This document shows positions 1-11,610 of a stretch of DNA of 64,000 bases, piece by piece. This DNA comes from Istiophorus platypterus (lineage: Eukaryota > Chordata > Actinopteri > Istiophoriformes > Istiophoridae): the NCBI GenBank assembly GCA_016859345.1, contig CM029118.1, forward strand, positions 28,144,001-28,208,000, read 5' to 3'. The notes under the pieces were generated by a model. The model saw only the letters and a program-made list of their open reading frames with translations, had not been told where the DNA came from and made no database searches. Position 1 is the stretch's first letter; each line of letters starts with the position of its first letter. The position numbers and the translations under genes are program-made.

Positions 1-3000
1 ACACTATGACCATTTTGCCAAATGTCCTGTTACATTTTATTTTCACCCTTTACCCTATAGTATGATGCTTTCATCCAAATAAATGCTCATTTGCATTCTC
101 TAGCTTTGAAAGACTAAACACACTGGTTGGCAACTTTTTTAAGCTTGTGACCATTTATAACCAAGCAAGGCCCAGTTGTGACCTCCTATAACAGGTTTGA
201 AGTCTATGAGCTGCAAGTAGTGTGAGTACCTTGTAATGTTCCTCTCTCGAACCATTTCATTTTAAAATGTTCTAGAGTCCTGAAAAGTATAGCTCTCCAG
301 TATTTATCGAGACAAAGGGATCTGAATGCAATCCTTCCAACCCTATCACTTGTGGAGGATTGATAGGGTTGGAGGATCCTTACCCCTGGATCCCCCAGCA
401 GGGAAAATGGAACCAAAGCCCAGCATTAAATATGTTCACTCGTTGATGCTGTTTCAGAGAAGACACAAAATCAGAGAGGAGTCACCGCTATGGTTATTTT
501 GTGACAAAAATGTATTGTCACACTTTCTAAATTTTACAGAAGTAAAAACTCCAGTAACTATAGCCTAAGGAATGAATTTACTGCACAGTTTAATCAGCAC
601 ATCTCTGACATAATGTCATGAGTCAGTTAATTTCATGGCTATTGGACTGAAGTGTATGTATCTAATAAGGATGTAATTCAGTTTGCAACACAATATTTTC
701 ACTTTTATTCAATTTTATATCAAGAAAACTCTGGAAGAACTCTTATGTTTGGTACAGAAGCACAAGGCAGTTAGTGTGTGCAGGTTGTTTGAACAACCTC
801 AATGGTTAGTAGGTGGGAAGGGAGATAGAGATCTTATCCGTGTTACTGCGCTTGCAAGCCCCCTCTGAAAAAACCCCTAGCCACACCATGTTTTTGTCAG
901 CAGCCCTACCGAGGCCAACACTAAAGTTAGCTGTGACAAGGACAGCGGTCCAATGACAGGTGGGTATTCCAAAACGTGAGCAAACTGGGACTAAGATAAA
1001 ATGAGCAACACCAGCCGTGGTGTTTGATTGACAGGTATTATCTCAGAGGTGCTGTAGAAAATCTGGGGGATAAGCTCTTCCTCCCATCCCTGGCTAAGTT
1101 TTCCTCTGCCTTTTTGTATTACTCATCTATTAGCACTGCAAAGCTTTGACAATGTTCATGAAAATCTCCCTCAGGCATGTTGTATTTGTCTCCTTCTTTG
1201 CCAGAATAGTGCTGTCAATCACAGGATGTCTTTGATACAGGACAACAAATATCCTAGAGTAAGTGCAATATATATTGAACTCGAGAGAGCTCAGGATGCA
1301 TAAATCAGTAGCTTCATTGATTTACTTATTGACTGCTTTTCTTGGGTTCTCATCACCTTTAACACTTAAGTAGATATAACAACCAACCTTGCTTTGCTGT
1401 TTCTATTGCTGTCATCACTAATGGGTATTGTGATTGGGAAATTTTGAGCTTGGTTATAAGTGTATATTTAGTAAGGGATAAAGACGCATGGACCAATCAC
1501 CACTAGGACCTTTTTCCATCTGAAAGCCACAAGGGCAAAGAACAAAATCACGATGGATTGGATGGTGACAGAGAGGGGGCAGTTTTTTTATGAGCAAAGG
1601 AGAAAAGGAGGAGTTTAGAGGAGGAGAAGAAAGAGTCAAGACAGAAGAAAAAGAAGACAGACGGAAGGCGAAACAGTGCCTTATTATCTGACCACCATGG
1701 TTCCAGACCAGTAGCTCTCAAAGTGGAGGTCCTCAAGCAAAATGAAGGAGTTGCCTCTATTTAGTATAACAATCTCTATTAGGCAATATATTCTGACAAT
1801 GACCTTTTTCCTATCTTGATTCTGTTTTGACCTTAATTTTCAACACCTTCATTTTAATTGTGTGAAAATAAGAACAGTAATTCTTCTGTATAGCAGGACT
1901 CATAACAGTAAAATCTGGATCTGGATACCATGGACTCTGACACGTTTCTAGTCGAGTCCATGGCATGAAAACTATTTGGGGTCAGTGTATGTTCAGAAAT
2001 AGATGAATTTAACTGCACTGCATGAAAACGCGTCCATGGTGTGAAGCATATCACTTCCAGTGTGCAGGCTCTGACTAGAACAGACTTTATCGACATGTCT
2101 CAGCAGTAAGAGAGATGGAGTATGCTTTTTTTTGGTTTTTTTCCTGCATGAAAGGGGCACACAGCCTATTTCACACAAGATCAGTTTACAACGAGAGAAG
2201 AAGCACTACACAGCCTGTGACAACAGTTACAGATACAGTATAGCATTTATCTAGTTTGCTAAAATGAGCCATTATAAACTACTGGTCATGCCTGCATTTT
2301 ACTTTCAAGATAAGAATGTTTCTGTACTGATACATATTTCTGTCACACTTATAACAGGAGAAATTTGCTGCTGTTCAAAGCACTTTTTTTTTACAATACT
2401 GTGTAATAAAGTCCTTTCTATTATGTTTTAGCAACAGTCACTTCAGCTAAATGATTTAGCTGGCAGAGATACCCACAGGCATAACTCACCCCTAGCTATT
2501 CTGATGGAGAGGTCAAAGGTCGTACCAATTCATCATAGCCAGGTGGATTGGAGTAAATGATGGAGCAACACACACACATGTAAAACACACACAATTGTGC
2601 ACACACACAAAGTGGCAGCTCTTTAATGCCAGGCTTGCTTGCTCAGAAAGGAAAGTGAATAGGAAACGCTAACTCATAATAATGTGTGACCCATGAGTTG
2701 ACACTGAGGTAGATGCTGTTATAACTAATATAATAGCTGAACCTGCTTTTCATTTCATCACGTTTAGTTTTATAGTTTGCTCATTCAACATAGACTTGAT
2801 TCCTTCCTCTCTCCCTTCCTTCTGTTTTCCTTTGTCAAGACACCAATATTCCAAAATTTATGTCTCGACATTGCTGTGTGATCTGATTTACTGCTGTTAA
2901 GTGAAGTTCTGGGTGGAGTATTTCTAAGTTATTTTCCTTAACATAACTACAAACGTTTAGGTCGGAAGATGGAGAGAAGTGGTGGAAGTGCAAAGGGGTG

Positions 3001-3433
3001 GAGTGCAGGAGAGGAGGAAGAGATTCAGGTGACATCACCCCCTTCCTCTTACAGCCACATTTGTGAATACAGGCTGTTGCTGGAGGAAGAGGTGCTAACT
3101 TAGTGTCTTTGTGTGTGTGTCTTTGTGTATGTGTATGCAAAAGGCTTAATAGAAATCTAACACTATATACTTTTATACAAGGATCTGTTATATATTCTGA
3201 TGGATTTGTACATTGGATATTTTTGGAAGGTTCATTTCTTAAATGATAAATTGACCTTCAAAATTGTCATCTTTAAAGCTTTAGTTTAATTTAATTTTTG
3301 GAAAGTCTATGATTAAAAAGTCAAACACATACTGTAGATGGAAAGAACAGCTATACAACTGTGAACATGTCACCTAAAAGCTAAATCTTGAGAGGATAAA
3401 AGATTAGAGCATGTACAATATATATATGTATGT
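1..3433. other. Intergenic, no gene recognised
   Basis: AT-rich non-coding sequence. Short open frames on both strands have no splice context or recognisable protein similarity. A few short CA runs occur near 2566-2610. Nothing else could be identified by eye. Confidence 0.6.
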
Positions 3434-3475
<42 letters not shown>

Positions 3476-3488
3476 GTGCGTGCGCGTG

Positions 3489-3528
<40 letters not shown>

Positions 3529-3553
3529 TGTGTGCGTGCGTGTGTGTGTGTGT
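3434..3553. repeat. GT/GC-interrupted dinucleotide microsatellite
   Basis: About 120 bp of (GT)n with CG and CATG interruptions. The repeat gives long Thr-His-type open frames on the minus strand that are artefacts. The alternating purine-pyrimidine tract could adopt Z-DNA (inference). Confidence 0.95.
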
Positions 3554-3859
3554 TCATGTGTCTTGAGGATGGGCTGTGGTGAGACAGGATGACATTTAAC
3601 AATGTTAGTCACCACCCTGCCCATCATTCATGATGTAAGATCCTGGAAAATGATCAAACATTACCACAGCATCTAGTAAATATCTGCTCACAAAAAAAAA
3701 AACAAGTTTACCAGTAACAGTACTGCATCATCAAATCATCCAATGCTATCTGGGAGGAACATGTTGTCCTAGTGCTCACTTTTTTGATAATTTCATTAAA
3801 AGTGTACGAAACATTCCTTCAGAAAAGAAAACGACATTCAGCAAATGTCAATGTCAGGA

Positions 3860-4060
3860 ACAGTTCAAGGTTTTAGGGAAATAAGCTTATTTCCTTTTTT
3901 GTTAATTGTGAAGATAGAGTCAGCAGGTGCTTAGGTTAGCATTGCACAACTATCCTGGCTCCGTCCAAAGGTGAAAAATTCTTCTTCCACTACTTCTAAA
4001 TGCACAAAACTGATGATTCTATTTACAATTTTATACAGATTAAACAAACAAGATATAAAC
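3860..4060 (+). repeat. Dispersed repeat family A, copy 1
   Basis: Diverged copy of a short interspersed repeat. It shares the GGGAAATA-GCTTATTT block with 9205-9235 and has a 'CTGGCTCCGTCCAAAGGTG' block typical of this teleost repeat, followed by AAACAAACAAGATAT. Other copies lie at about 5690, 9190 and, inverted, at 11400. The family is recognised by comparison within the window and by resemblance to common fish repeats; its formal class is not known to me. Confidence 0.55.
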
Positions 4061-4599
4061 TGTAACATGCGACCTTTAGAAATGCTAGTAGGAGGATTTC
4101 TTCTACTCATGGACAAAGCTAGTCAAGCTGTCTACTTCCAGTTCTTTATGCCGAGCTAAGATACACCAACCATCGCCTTGCTGAAACGTCATATTTAGAC
4201 TACAGACATTAGAGTGGTATGAATCCTCTCTTCCAACCCTGAAAATAGTGAATAAGTCCATAAAGTATTCCTTCCAAATGCTGGACATTTCTTCAGACAT
4301 CTCAGTGCTGGCAGAATTTTCACTTGTTTTAAGGAAAACATGCTCACGATTCAAGAATACTAAACTCCAGATGGATATCAGTCAAACTATCACCTGAGCC
4401 AGATCTTGACAATACACCAAATTAATAAAAATATACAAACGTATTAAAAACTTATCTTTACTGCACAACCATTTCTCCTAGGTATGACTTTACTCAACAA
4501 TCAAACTGGAAAGAACTAAAGGAAACATCATTGCAATTGGTTTAAGTACAACATCCATTTATAGTGAACAATGCCATATTAAACATTTTCACAGATGTG

Positions 4600-4830
4600 T
4601 TCAGACACTTACAGCACTTGGTCATCTGGTTTATTATAGAAAAATATTACAGTGACTTCAGACACAACATGCTTATTTACATTTAATTAAAACCACAAAC
4701 TGACCTTAATCAAAGTGCCTTTGTTTCCTAAACCAAACTAAAGATGGGACTCTGGATGTGAACCCTGGTCCCAATCTGAAAGTCATATGGTTTGTATGCC
4801 CATCATCAACCCCAAAGACCTCCCAGCTTG
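4600..4830 (+). repeat. Dispersed repeat family B, copy 1
   Basis: Contains 'GACTTCAGACACAACATGC' and 'TTTACATTTAATTAAAACC', which recur in diverged form at 20010-20090. It resembles a fish repeat rich in 'ccta-aacc-aaac' phrases. Non-coding. Confidence 0.5.
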
Positions 4831-5689
4831 TTATTTTTCCAGCTTTTCTCCTTTGTCATTTCACTGTTATTGGATTATTGCTGTCTTTGTGTTCCTGTCG
4901 TTTTTGCTTGCTCAGCTGATCCAGATGTTATAGATAAATTTAATGCTTTTTTGACATGTGTTTTGGGACATGAGGAAAGGCAGAGAGTGAACAGTTAGTA
5001 TCATGTGAGCAGACATCCATGACCTGTGCTAGTGAGTGTAATAAAGGGGCATCCATCAAACAGACATTTTGTCAGTCAAACACATCAGCTTCACAGAACC
5101 GGCAGAGATAAACTCATCATATACACTTGCAGGTCTTTAACCTTTTACCCCATGGGGAACGGACGATAACACTGGCAAATAGTTGAAAACAGAGCCACAG
5201 AGAGATATTTTTGTGGTAGATCTACTCCAAATTTCAGCAATCAGCAAGAAACATTTAAAAGACTTGAAGCACACAGCAACCTCTCAACATGTTTTGGAAA
5301 AAAAAAAAATTCAAAAACCCCAAAATTTTTGATGAGCAAGTTCAATATGAGGCTCTTCATCTTAGCTCCTGAAAAACTCTATAGGTTTCTGTCCATCAAC
5401 TGTAGCTCAAGGTCAACATGCATTCACACGCATGACACGGACCCTTGTACAAAAGACAGACACTTACTCATGTGTTTTAACGACTGATAGAAATCTCTAA
5501 GAAGACCATATATGTCTTTAGAGAGCAGATAATAAACAGCAGCCTTCTCAAACTCCATTAGCTAAGGACAGGGATGTGACATTGTTGACCCGGAGAATTT
5601 TTTTTTTTTTTCCAAAATGTCTATGTTTGTGTATTTTTTGGCCATTGAATTTTAAAATCCATTCTAGGAATAAGGAGCCAGTAAACTAT

Positions 5690-5960
5690 CTTTCTGTGTG
5701 TCTGCTATGGCCAGCAGCCAACTAGCTTAGCTCTGTCAAATAGTAGCAAACTTCAACTACCCGCATCTCTAAAGCTCAGTTATCAATGTATCATATTTTG
5801 TTTATTTAGAAAAAATTAAAAACAACTTTTTTTATGAGTAGCTGTACATTTACTTGATAGATATGTTGTATTAGTTTTTACATCTCGAGCTTCACAAAAA
5901 GCAAATAAAAAAAGCAAATAAGCATATTTCCCAAAATGATGAACTGTTCCTTTAAATGTT
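5690..5960 (+). repeat. Dispersed repeat family A, copy 2
   Basis: Carries 'CCAGCAGCCAACTAGCTTAG', then 'CTCTAAAGCTCA' and a poly-T/TTTATTTAGAAAAA segment, in the same block order as the copies at 9190-9430 and 11400-11610 (inverted). Diverged, non-coding. Confidence 0.5.
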
Positions 5961-8458
5961 AAAAGACTCCCCCTGTCTCATGCACCAGTTCGTTGCTGTG
6001 AGTTCCTTAGGAAAGCTGCAAAAACATAGCTGAAAATGCTTTCTCATTATGTTGATAGAAATGTGACTGAGTCAGTATCATGTTTTTTTTTCTCTAAATG
6101 TGTTGCTGTTTTTTTTTTTACAAAAAATGTTATGAAGTTTCACAACACTGATAAGCAGTGAATATCTTAATACTAAAAAAACAAAACAAAAAAAACTCCA
6201 TGATTTGTCTGACATTTAGTATCAGTCGGCCTAGAGCTAGGTAACAGACAGGTGAATGCATCGGGGAAAATCCAACGCAGTGTCATCCTGCACCTGGAGT
6301 CTAAACACTGATAAATCTATCTTTTGTTTGGTGTTTGCCTGTTTCAAACAAGAAACCCACCCATTTTTAAAACACTCCTCTTTGCTGATTTTTGTGAGCG
6401 ACATAACCCATGCAATGTTTTTCTGTCCCGATCACACTGTGAAGTCTCTGTCAGCAAACTGACCACAACCAAATAAAACCTATACATCCCTACTCCCACA
6501 TGACCCCAGCTGTGTTTACTGTCTGCTAATGTGTTTGATTCCCAGGACCTAGAGACAGGAGATCCTGGGAGAAACAACACATACACACATATGCACATCA
6601 TAGTCCGGGTGGGTGGATGAGCAGTGGCAAGGACAGAGAAGGCCAATCGATCAATGCAGTGGTAATAACAATAAGGTCTTCTTACTGTCTCTTCCATGGG
6701 AACTGTACAATCAATCTTTTTGTAACATTTGGCAAACAGTTCGTTGTCTAACTCTGTGAATCAGCATAATGAAAGAAGAAAACAATATTTTAAAATCAGT
6801 ACCTTCACTGAAAGTCTGAGTCAGTTCCAGTTTTAAAATCTGTTTAAGAAAAAGTCTCAGTGCAAATGAAAACTGACTATTATATCCCAGGACAGATAAA
6901 CTGTGTTTTATCTTAATCAAGACACCTAATCTATCACTCCATGTTAACATGTTAAGCCATTTAAAAAAAAAAAACAACCAACTCCCCAAGTGGTGTTTGT
7001 CTCCTCAGCATCAATTTTACAAACTGCTTGGGTAAAAAAAAAAGGAAAGAAAAAAAAGAAGGTATCTTGTACAGTACAAACATGGCAGATTATATCAGAT
7101 TAGTTTTTTATATGTCCTCCACTGAAAATTAGGTCAGAGCAGGACAAACACGACAGGATATTCAACAGGAATTAAAAATAAGACATCAATATATAAACGG
7201 AATAGAAAATAGTTAAAAGGTGAAATAGTGCATGAGAAGACAGAGCATAAGAAAGATAGCACAAGCTGCTGCACTGGGCATTTCAAAAGATGAGACTTTT
7301 TCTGCTCCACTTGTAGATGACCTTATTGAGCATGTTAGAATTGTTATGCCAATCCAACTGTAGGACATAAAAAAAAAACATCCAATCCAAAGCCAGAAGA
7401 AAATGAAAGGAAATAAAGTTACATGATTACTGCACAGTGATGTAAAATAGACTGAACGGGAATCCATGAGTGTATGATGAGAGGGAGAAAACAAAAACTC
7501 TAAAGGCTTGTCACTGGTCAGTGGCTGATTTCAAATGTCACAATTCTCCAAAGTAAAATCAATGTTAATATTGAACCTAGACTTATTTTGTCCCAATGAC
7601 TGAATCCTATAATTATGGAGAGTCTATTAGAATAAAGAGATTCTGCAAACAAGCTAAAGTCACTACTATTATTTCTCATGTGGAATTAAATGGACTTTGA
7701 AGTCCATTATCCTGCTGAGCCTCCTGTAGGGTCAGTTTTTGACAGACTATGTGTTGTGCAAGGGGTGGCATTTAAATGTAATAACAGGGGGGGAAAAATC
7801 AAAAACAGCTGACAAAGAGAAAAGCCGAAAAAGCTGTATGGTCTCAAACAACAAAGAAAGGACTTTAGGGAAGGAGAGAACAAAGAGAGTGGGTTAATTA
7901 TTGAGACAGGTGGTAGAAAATGGCACAAATTAACCATTAACTAATCACAGAGGTTTAACCACTGAGGTAAGTGGTGAGGTCACTAACTCTAACCTCTTCA
8001 GCGTTGGATTTGATCTGTAGTCTGGTGATTTAGAGGTGATGAACTGTTCCCTGAAACCATTTACGAGTGTGTGTTTGTGTGTGTTTGCATAAATGCCTGC
8101 AAGTTAGTGTGCATGCAGTTACTGTATGAGGCCACATGTTTGTAAGGAGGCATAACTATAACAAGGAACCAGTTATCAGAAATATAAAAAAAATCTTCTT
8201 TTAAAGTCTAACAGTGCAACATATAATTACGTATAGGAAAATTACACGGTAGAGGTTTTTAAATGAGCATATATTAAGTTAAAAATGTTGTGACGGATGC
8301 TTTTTGTCTTGGATGTGTGTGTAGTACCTGACACAGTTCTCAGCAGAATGAAGAAACCTTATTACTGCCAAAAGTGCATGATAGGGGATGTCTGCACATA
8401 GACACCGAATGTCACCTTGGACAATTTAAGAGGTATGTTTCCTTACTCAGCTATATGC
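5961..8458. other. Intergenic, no gene recognised
   Basis: AT-rich sequence with several A or T homopolymer runs near 6080-6195, 6961-6973 and 7035-7060. Open frames, including a 117-codon one at 6344-6697 on the minus strand, show no recognisable domain or splice context. Confidence 0.55.
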
Positions 8459-8467
8459 ACACACACA

Positions 8468-8519
<52 letters not shown>

Positions 8520-8530
8520 CACATACACAC
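8459..8530. repeat. CA microsatellite
   Basis: An almost pure CA run of about 45 bp at 8474-8518, flanked by imperfect ACAC units. Confidence 0.95.
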
Positions 8531-9185
8531 AATAGGACACAACAGACGCCACTGGTACATTAGTTTGTCTGACCAAGCCAGTCATTATTAGAACCGTTGC
8601 TGTTGATGCAGACCTTCATTTAAACCTGGCTAATGGCTCACTATTGTCTGCACACACCCACATACATGCACGCTGACACACTGATAATTATACATTCCAG
8701 GGACACATTGTCTCAGTATGGCGAGTCTCCATGCATGTCTGTCTCCATATGTCGATCTCTTTTCTCACTACATCTCTTGTTATGTTTCCACAAAGTCATT
8801 ACTTCTGTCTTCTGGCCTGGACATTCCTGGATGTCAAATCCTAATCCCTCTAGAACTGGCCCTGCCTAACCCTACCCTTATACTGACCTTTATGTGACAG
8901 ACAAGATAAACCAATGTTTTCAGGACAATATCTTACTGCTCACTCTGATGTCTTGTGATACTGAGAAAGAAAGGAAGCTTGAAGATCTTTTAACACAGAC
9001 CTGATGTTGGCTCATAGCAGCTAATTAACAGTTTGTCAAAATGAACAATGAAAATGAAATAGTTTGAGTGGTTTTGATGGCCTGTGGAAAAAATGTTCAG
9101 AAATGGATCATAATTGATATTATATAGAAACAGAATATCATAGAGTGATATCCACTTGATAAAATCCCCAACACTTCAACATATA
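8531..9185. other. Intergenic, no gene recognised
   Basis: No gene, RNA or transposon signature was seen. The 78-codon open frame at 8633-8869 starts in CA-rich flank and has no recognisable features. Confidence 0.5.
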
Positions 9186-9430
9186 TCCCCAAAGGGATAG
9201 TTAGACAATTTGGGAAATAGGCTTATTTGCTTTCTTGTTAAAATTTAGATGAAAAGATTTATACTATTCCTATGTCTGTATGTTAAGTATAAACTCAAGC
9301 CAGGAAGCGGCTAACTTAGCTCAGCATACAGACTGGAAACTTGGTAAAAAAAAAAAATAAAAAAAATAAATCCAGCAACCAGCACCTTTAAAGCTCACTA
9401 ATAACATGTTTTATCTTGTTTGTCTGATTT
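9186..9430 (+). repeat. Dispersed repeat family A, copy 3
   Basis: The best preserved copy: 'TTTGGGAAATAGGCTTATTT', then 'GCTTTCTTGTT', 'TTAGATGAAAAGATTTATAC', 'CGGCTAACTTAGCTCAGCAT', 'AGACTGGAAAC', 'CCAGCACCTTTAAAGCTCAC' and an AAACCAAAAGA end. An A-rich stretch at 9344-9370 interrupts it. This block order defines the family used for the other copies. Confidence 0.65.
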
Positions 9431-10157
9431 GTACACAAACCAAAAGAATTAGTGGTTTTATTGTGCAGTATGTGTTGTAGCTGTTTCTTGCTAAACAACA
9501 ACCATGGGCAGTGACTCCCTGTCATCACCCTGAGGTTGCCACAGTGCCAGCAGACACTGGACAGAAGGGCTGGGCAGACGGCTCGGCTTTTGTTGGTGAA
9601 CAAATAGTTAGAGCACGCAACCCACTCTAAAACCACAAATTGTTGTTTTTACATTTCCTTTGTGTACAGATTAAACAAAAAAGGCGTAACATATTAATTA
9701 GGGCTCTCTGTTTACTACTGCTTCAAATCTAAATGCCAAGATAGGCTAACCACCTCTTGCCTCTTGTTTATAATTACTGAGCTGACATGACAGTGATAGC
9801 AATTTTTCATATAACTTGGCAAGAAAACTATTTATTCCTTTTATCCTTATCTTACACTATCATCAAGTAATCCAAATCTGATCTCAATCAAAATTTAAAG
9901 TCCAAGAGTATCCCACTGCAGATGTTAGAACCAACAAACTTTCCACATTGTGTGTTTTACTGACACCTTGCTCTTTAGAATTACAGTCACACACACACTT
10001 GTTGTATTAGCTCCTCCGAGCTGGATTTTGTCATCAGGCAGCATTAAAGGGTGCCATGTCTGTCAGAGCTGTTGATGGACCAATTTCATTTTAAACATGC
10101 CTGACAACTGAAAAATTAAACCTCATCAAACTTGTGAATCTATATGCACCAATCATG
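9431..10157. other. Intergenic; possible conserved non-coding block
   Basis: No gene recognised. Sequence around 10000-10110 is higher in complexity and lacks repeats, so it could be a conserved regulatory element, but this cannot be judged without cross-species alignment. Confidence 0.4.
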
Positions 10158-10214
10158 CACACATACACACACATGCACACACACACACACACACATGCAC
10201 ACACAACACACAAA
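10158..10214. repeat. CA microsatellite, imperfect
   Basis: CA units with ATGC interruptions, followed by an A-rich stretch. Confidence 0.9.
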
Positions 10215-10393
10215 CAAAAAAAGTCATTCCTTGTACGCATGAGCACATACATAGTCTAGATACATGTCAATTGCCCGCCCTGCTTTGCTCTATTTACGAT
10301 GGCTTGCCCTTTTTCCTGTCCGCTTCCAGATCATAACTCCACCCCTCACTGCCTGCAGAGCCTCCACAAATGAGATAAGAGCACTAATGTGAT

Positions 10394-10394
10394 T

Positions 10395-10452
<58 letters not shown>

Positions 10453-10475
10453 CAGAGATAGAGATAGAGAGAGAG
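10394..10475. repeat. GA microsatellite
   Basis: About 80 bp of (GA)n with AA, CA and TA interruptions toward the 3' end. One strand is entirely purine. Confidence 0.95.
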
Positions 10476-11399
10476 TTTTTAATTTAATAGAAACTCCATC
10501 AGGCTAATGGAACTGTGGACTGACTGCCCAGCTTCCTACACTCACGCACACACACATACAGTCACTTACTCCTCACTATATTGTACCTTGTGATTGTGGG
10601 AACTTATTAGCATTCACCACAATACGTTTGGGCCACAGAGTTAAATGAATACACAGAAAGAGGGGACATGGAGGTTGAAAGAGGAGGATAAACCAATGAG
10701 TGTGATAGATGGACTGCTTGGGAAGAAAAATTAAATGATACTTTTAGATGGATGTTTAAAGAAAATAAACAGAAGGGCCCAGAAAATTAGAGGGAGCAAA
10801 GCACCAAACGATGCAGGCAGACTACTGATGTGACATGTCACCCAGTTCAGAAAGTTCACCAATTATGGCTGAGCAGGTTTCTGGGACCCATTGAAGATGG
10901 GACGATATGAATGGAGACTGAGGGGGAGGAGTCAGTGTGTGTGTGTGTGTGTGTGTGTGGGGGGGGTCACTCACAATCTGTCTGGCAAAACGGTAATAAA
11001 TGAGTGTGTACTCCTTCTATAACTATCTCACACACACAAACACTGCCGACTCTCAATCACATAAAGGCTTGTCAGCTGATTTATTTCCACTTACACTCGA
11101 AAGTGTGGAAATTTGGACAAGTGACAAATAGTACAAACAGGACGTGTCCTTGAGCTGTAGAGTGCTGGCTCTTCCTCTCTTGTTCTCTCCCTTCTCTCCT
11201 TCTTGCAGCACTTCATTTCACCACCATTCAGAAACAGTCGGGTCATCTGACTTCCTCCTTTCTGATAATACAGCTTCATCTTGTTTCCCATATGCTTCCC
11301 AGTCTCTACCTACAAATGGAATGTTATTGCATTTTCTCTGGTTCATGACCCTGATGAAACAAATCATGAACATTTTAGTCGCCTTCTACCTATCATTTA
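10476..11399. other. Intergenic with GT/G-run microsatellite
   Basis: No gene recognised. A (GT)n run at 10936-10959 passes directly into a run of G ending at 10966. Open frames on both strands around 11091-11431 show no family resemblance. Confidence 0.5.
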
Positions 11400-11610
11400 T
11401 ACAAAGTGTAATCAGGCTGCGCAGCAAATAACAACCAAATACTTTTTATCTGTATTTTTTGCTACCTCTGAGCTAACGGGCTGCTCGCTGTAGCCTTGTT
11501 TTAGTGGACTGATATGAGAGTGGTGTCAATCTCCTCATCTAACTCTCAACAAGAAAGTATTTAATTTTATTTCCCCAAAATGTCAATCTTTTCCTTTGGA
11601 AGTAAAGCAG
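11400..11610 (-). repeat. Dispersed repeat family A, copy 4 (inverted)
   Basis: Read on the minus strand it gives 'GAGAGTTAGATGAGGAGATT', 'GACACCACTCTCATATCAGT' and 'GCAGCCCGTTAGCTCAGAGG', matching the block order of the copy at 9186-9430 with better preservation of the central part. Confidence 0.6.
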
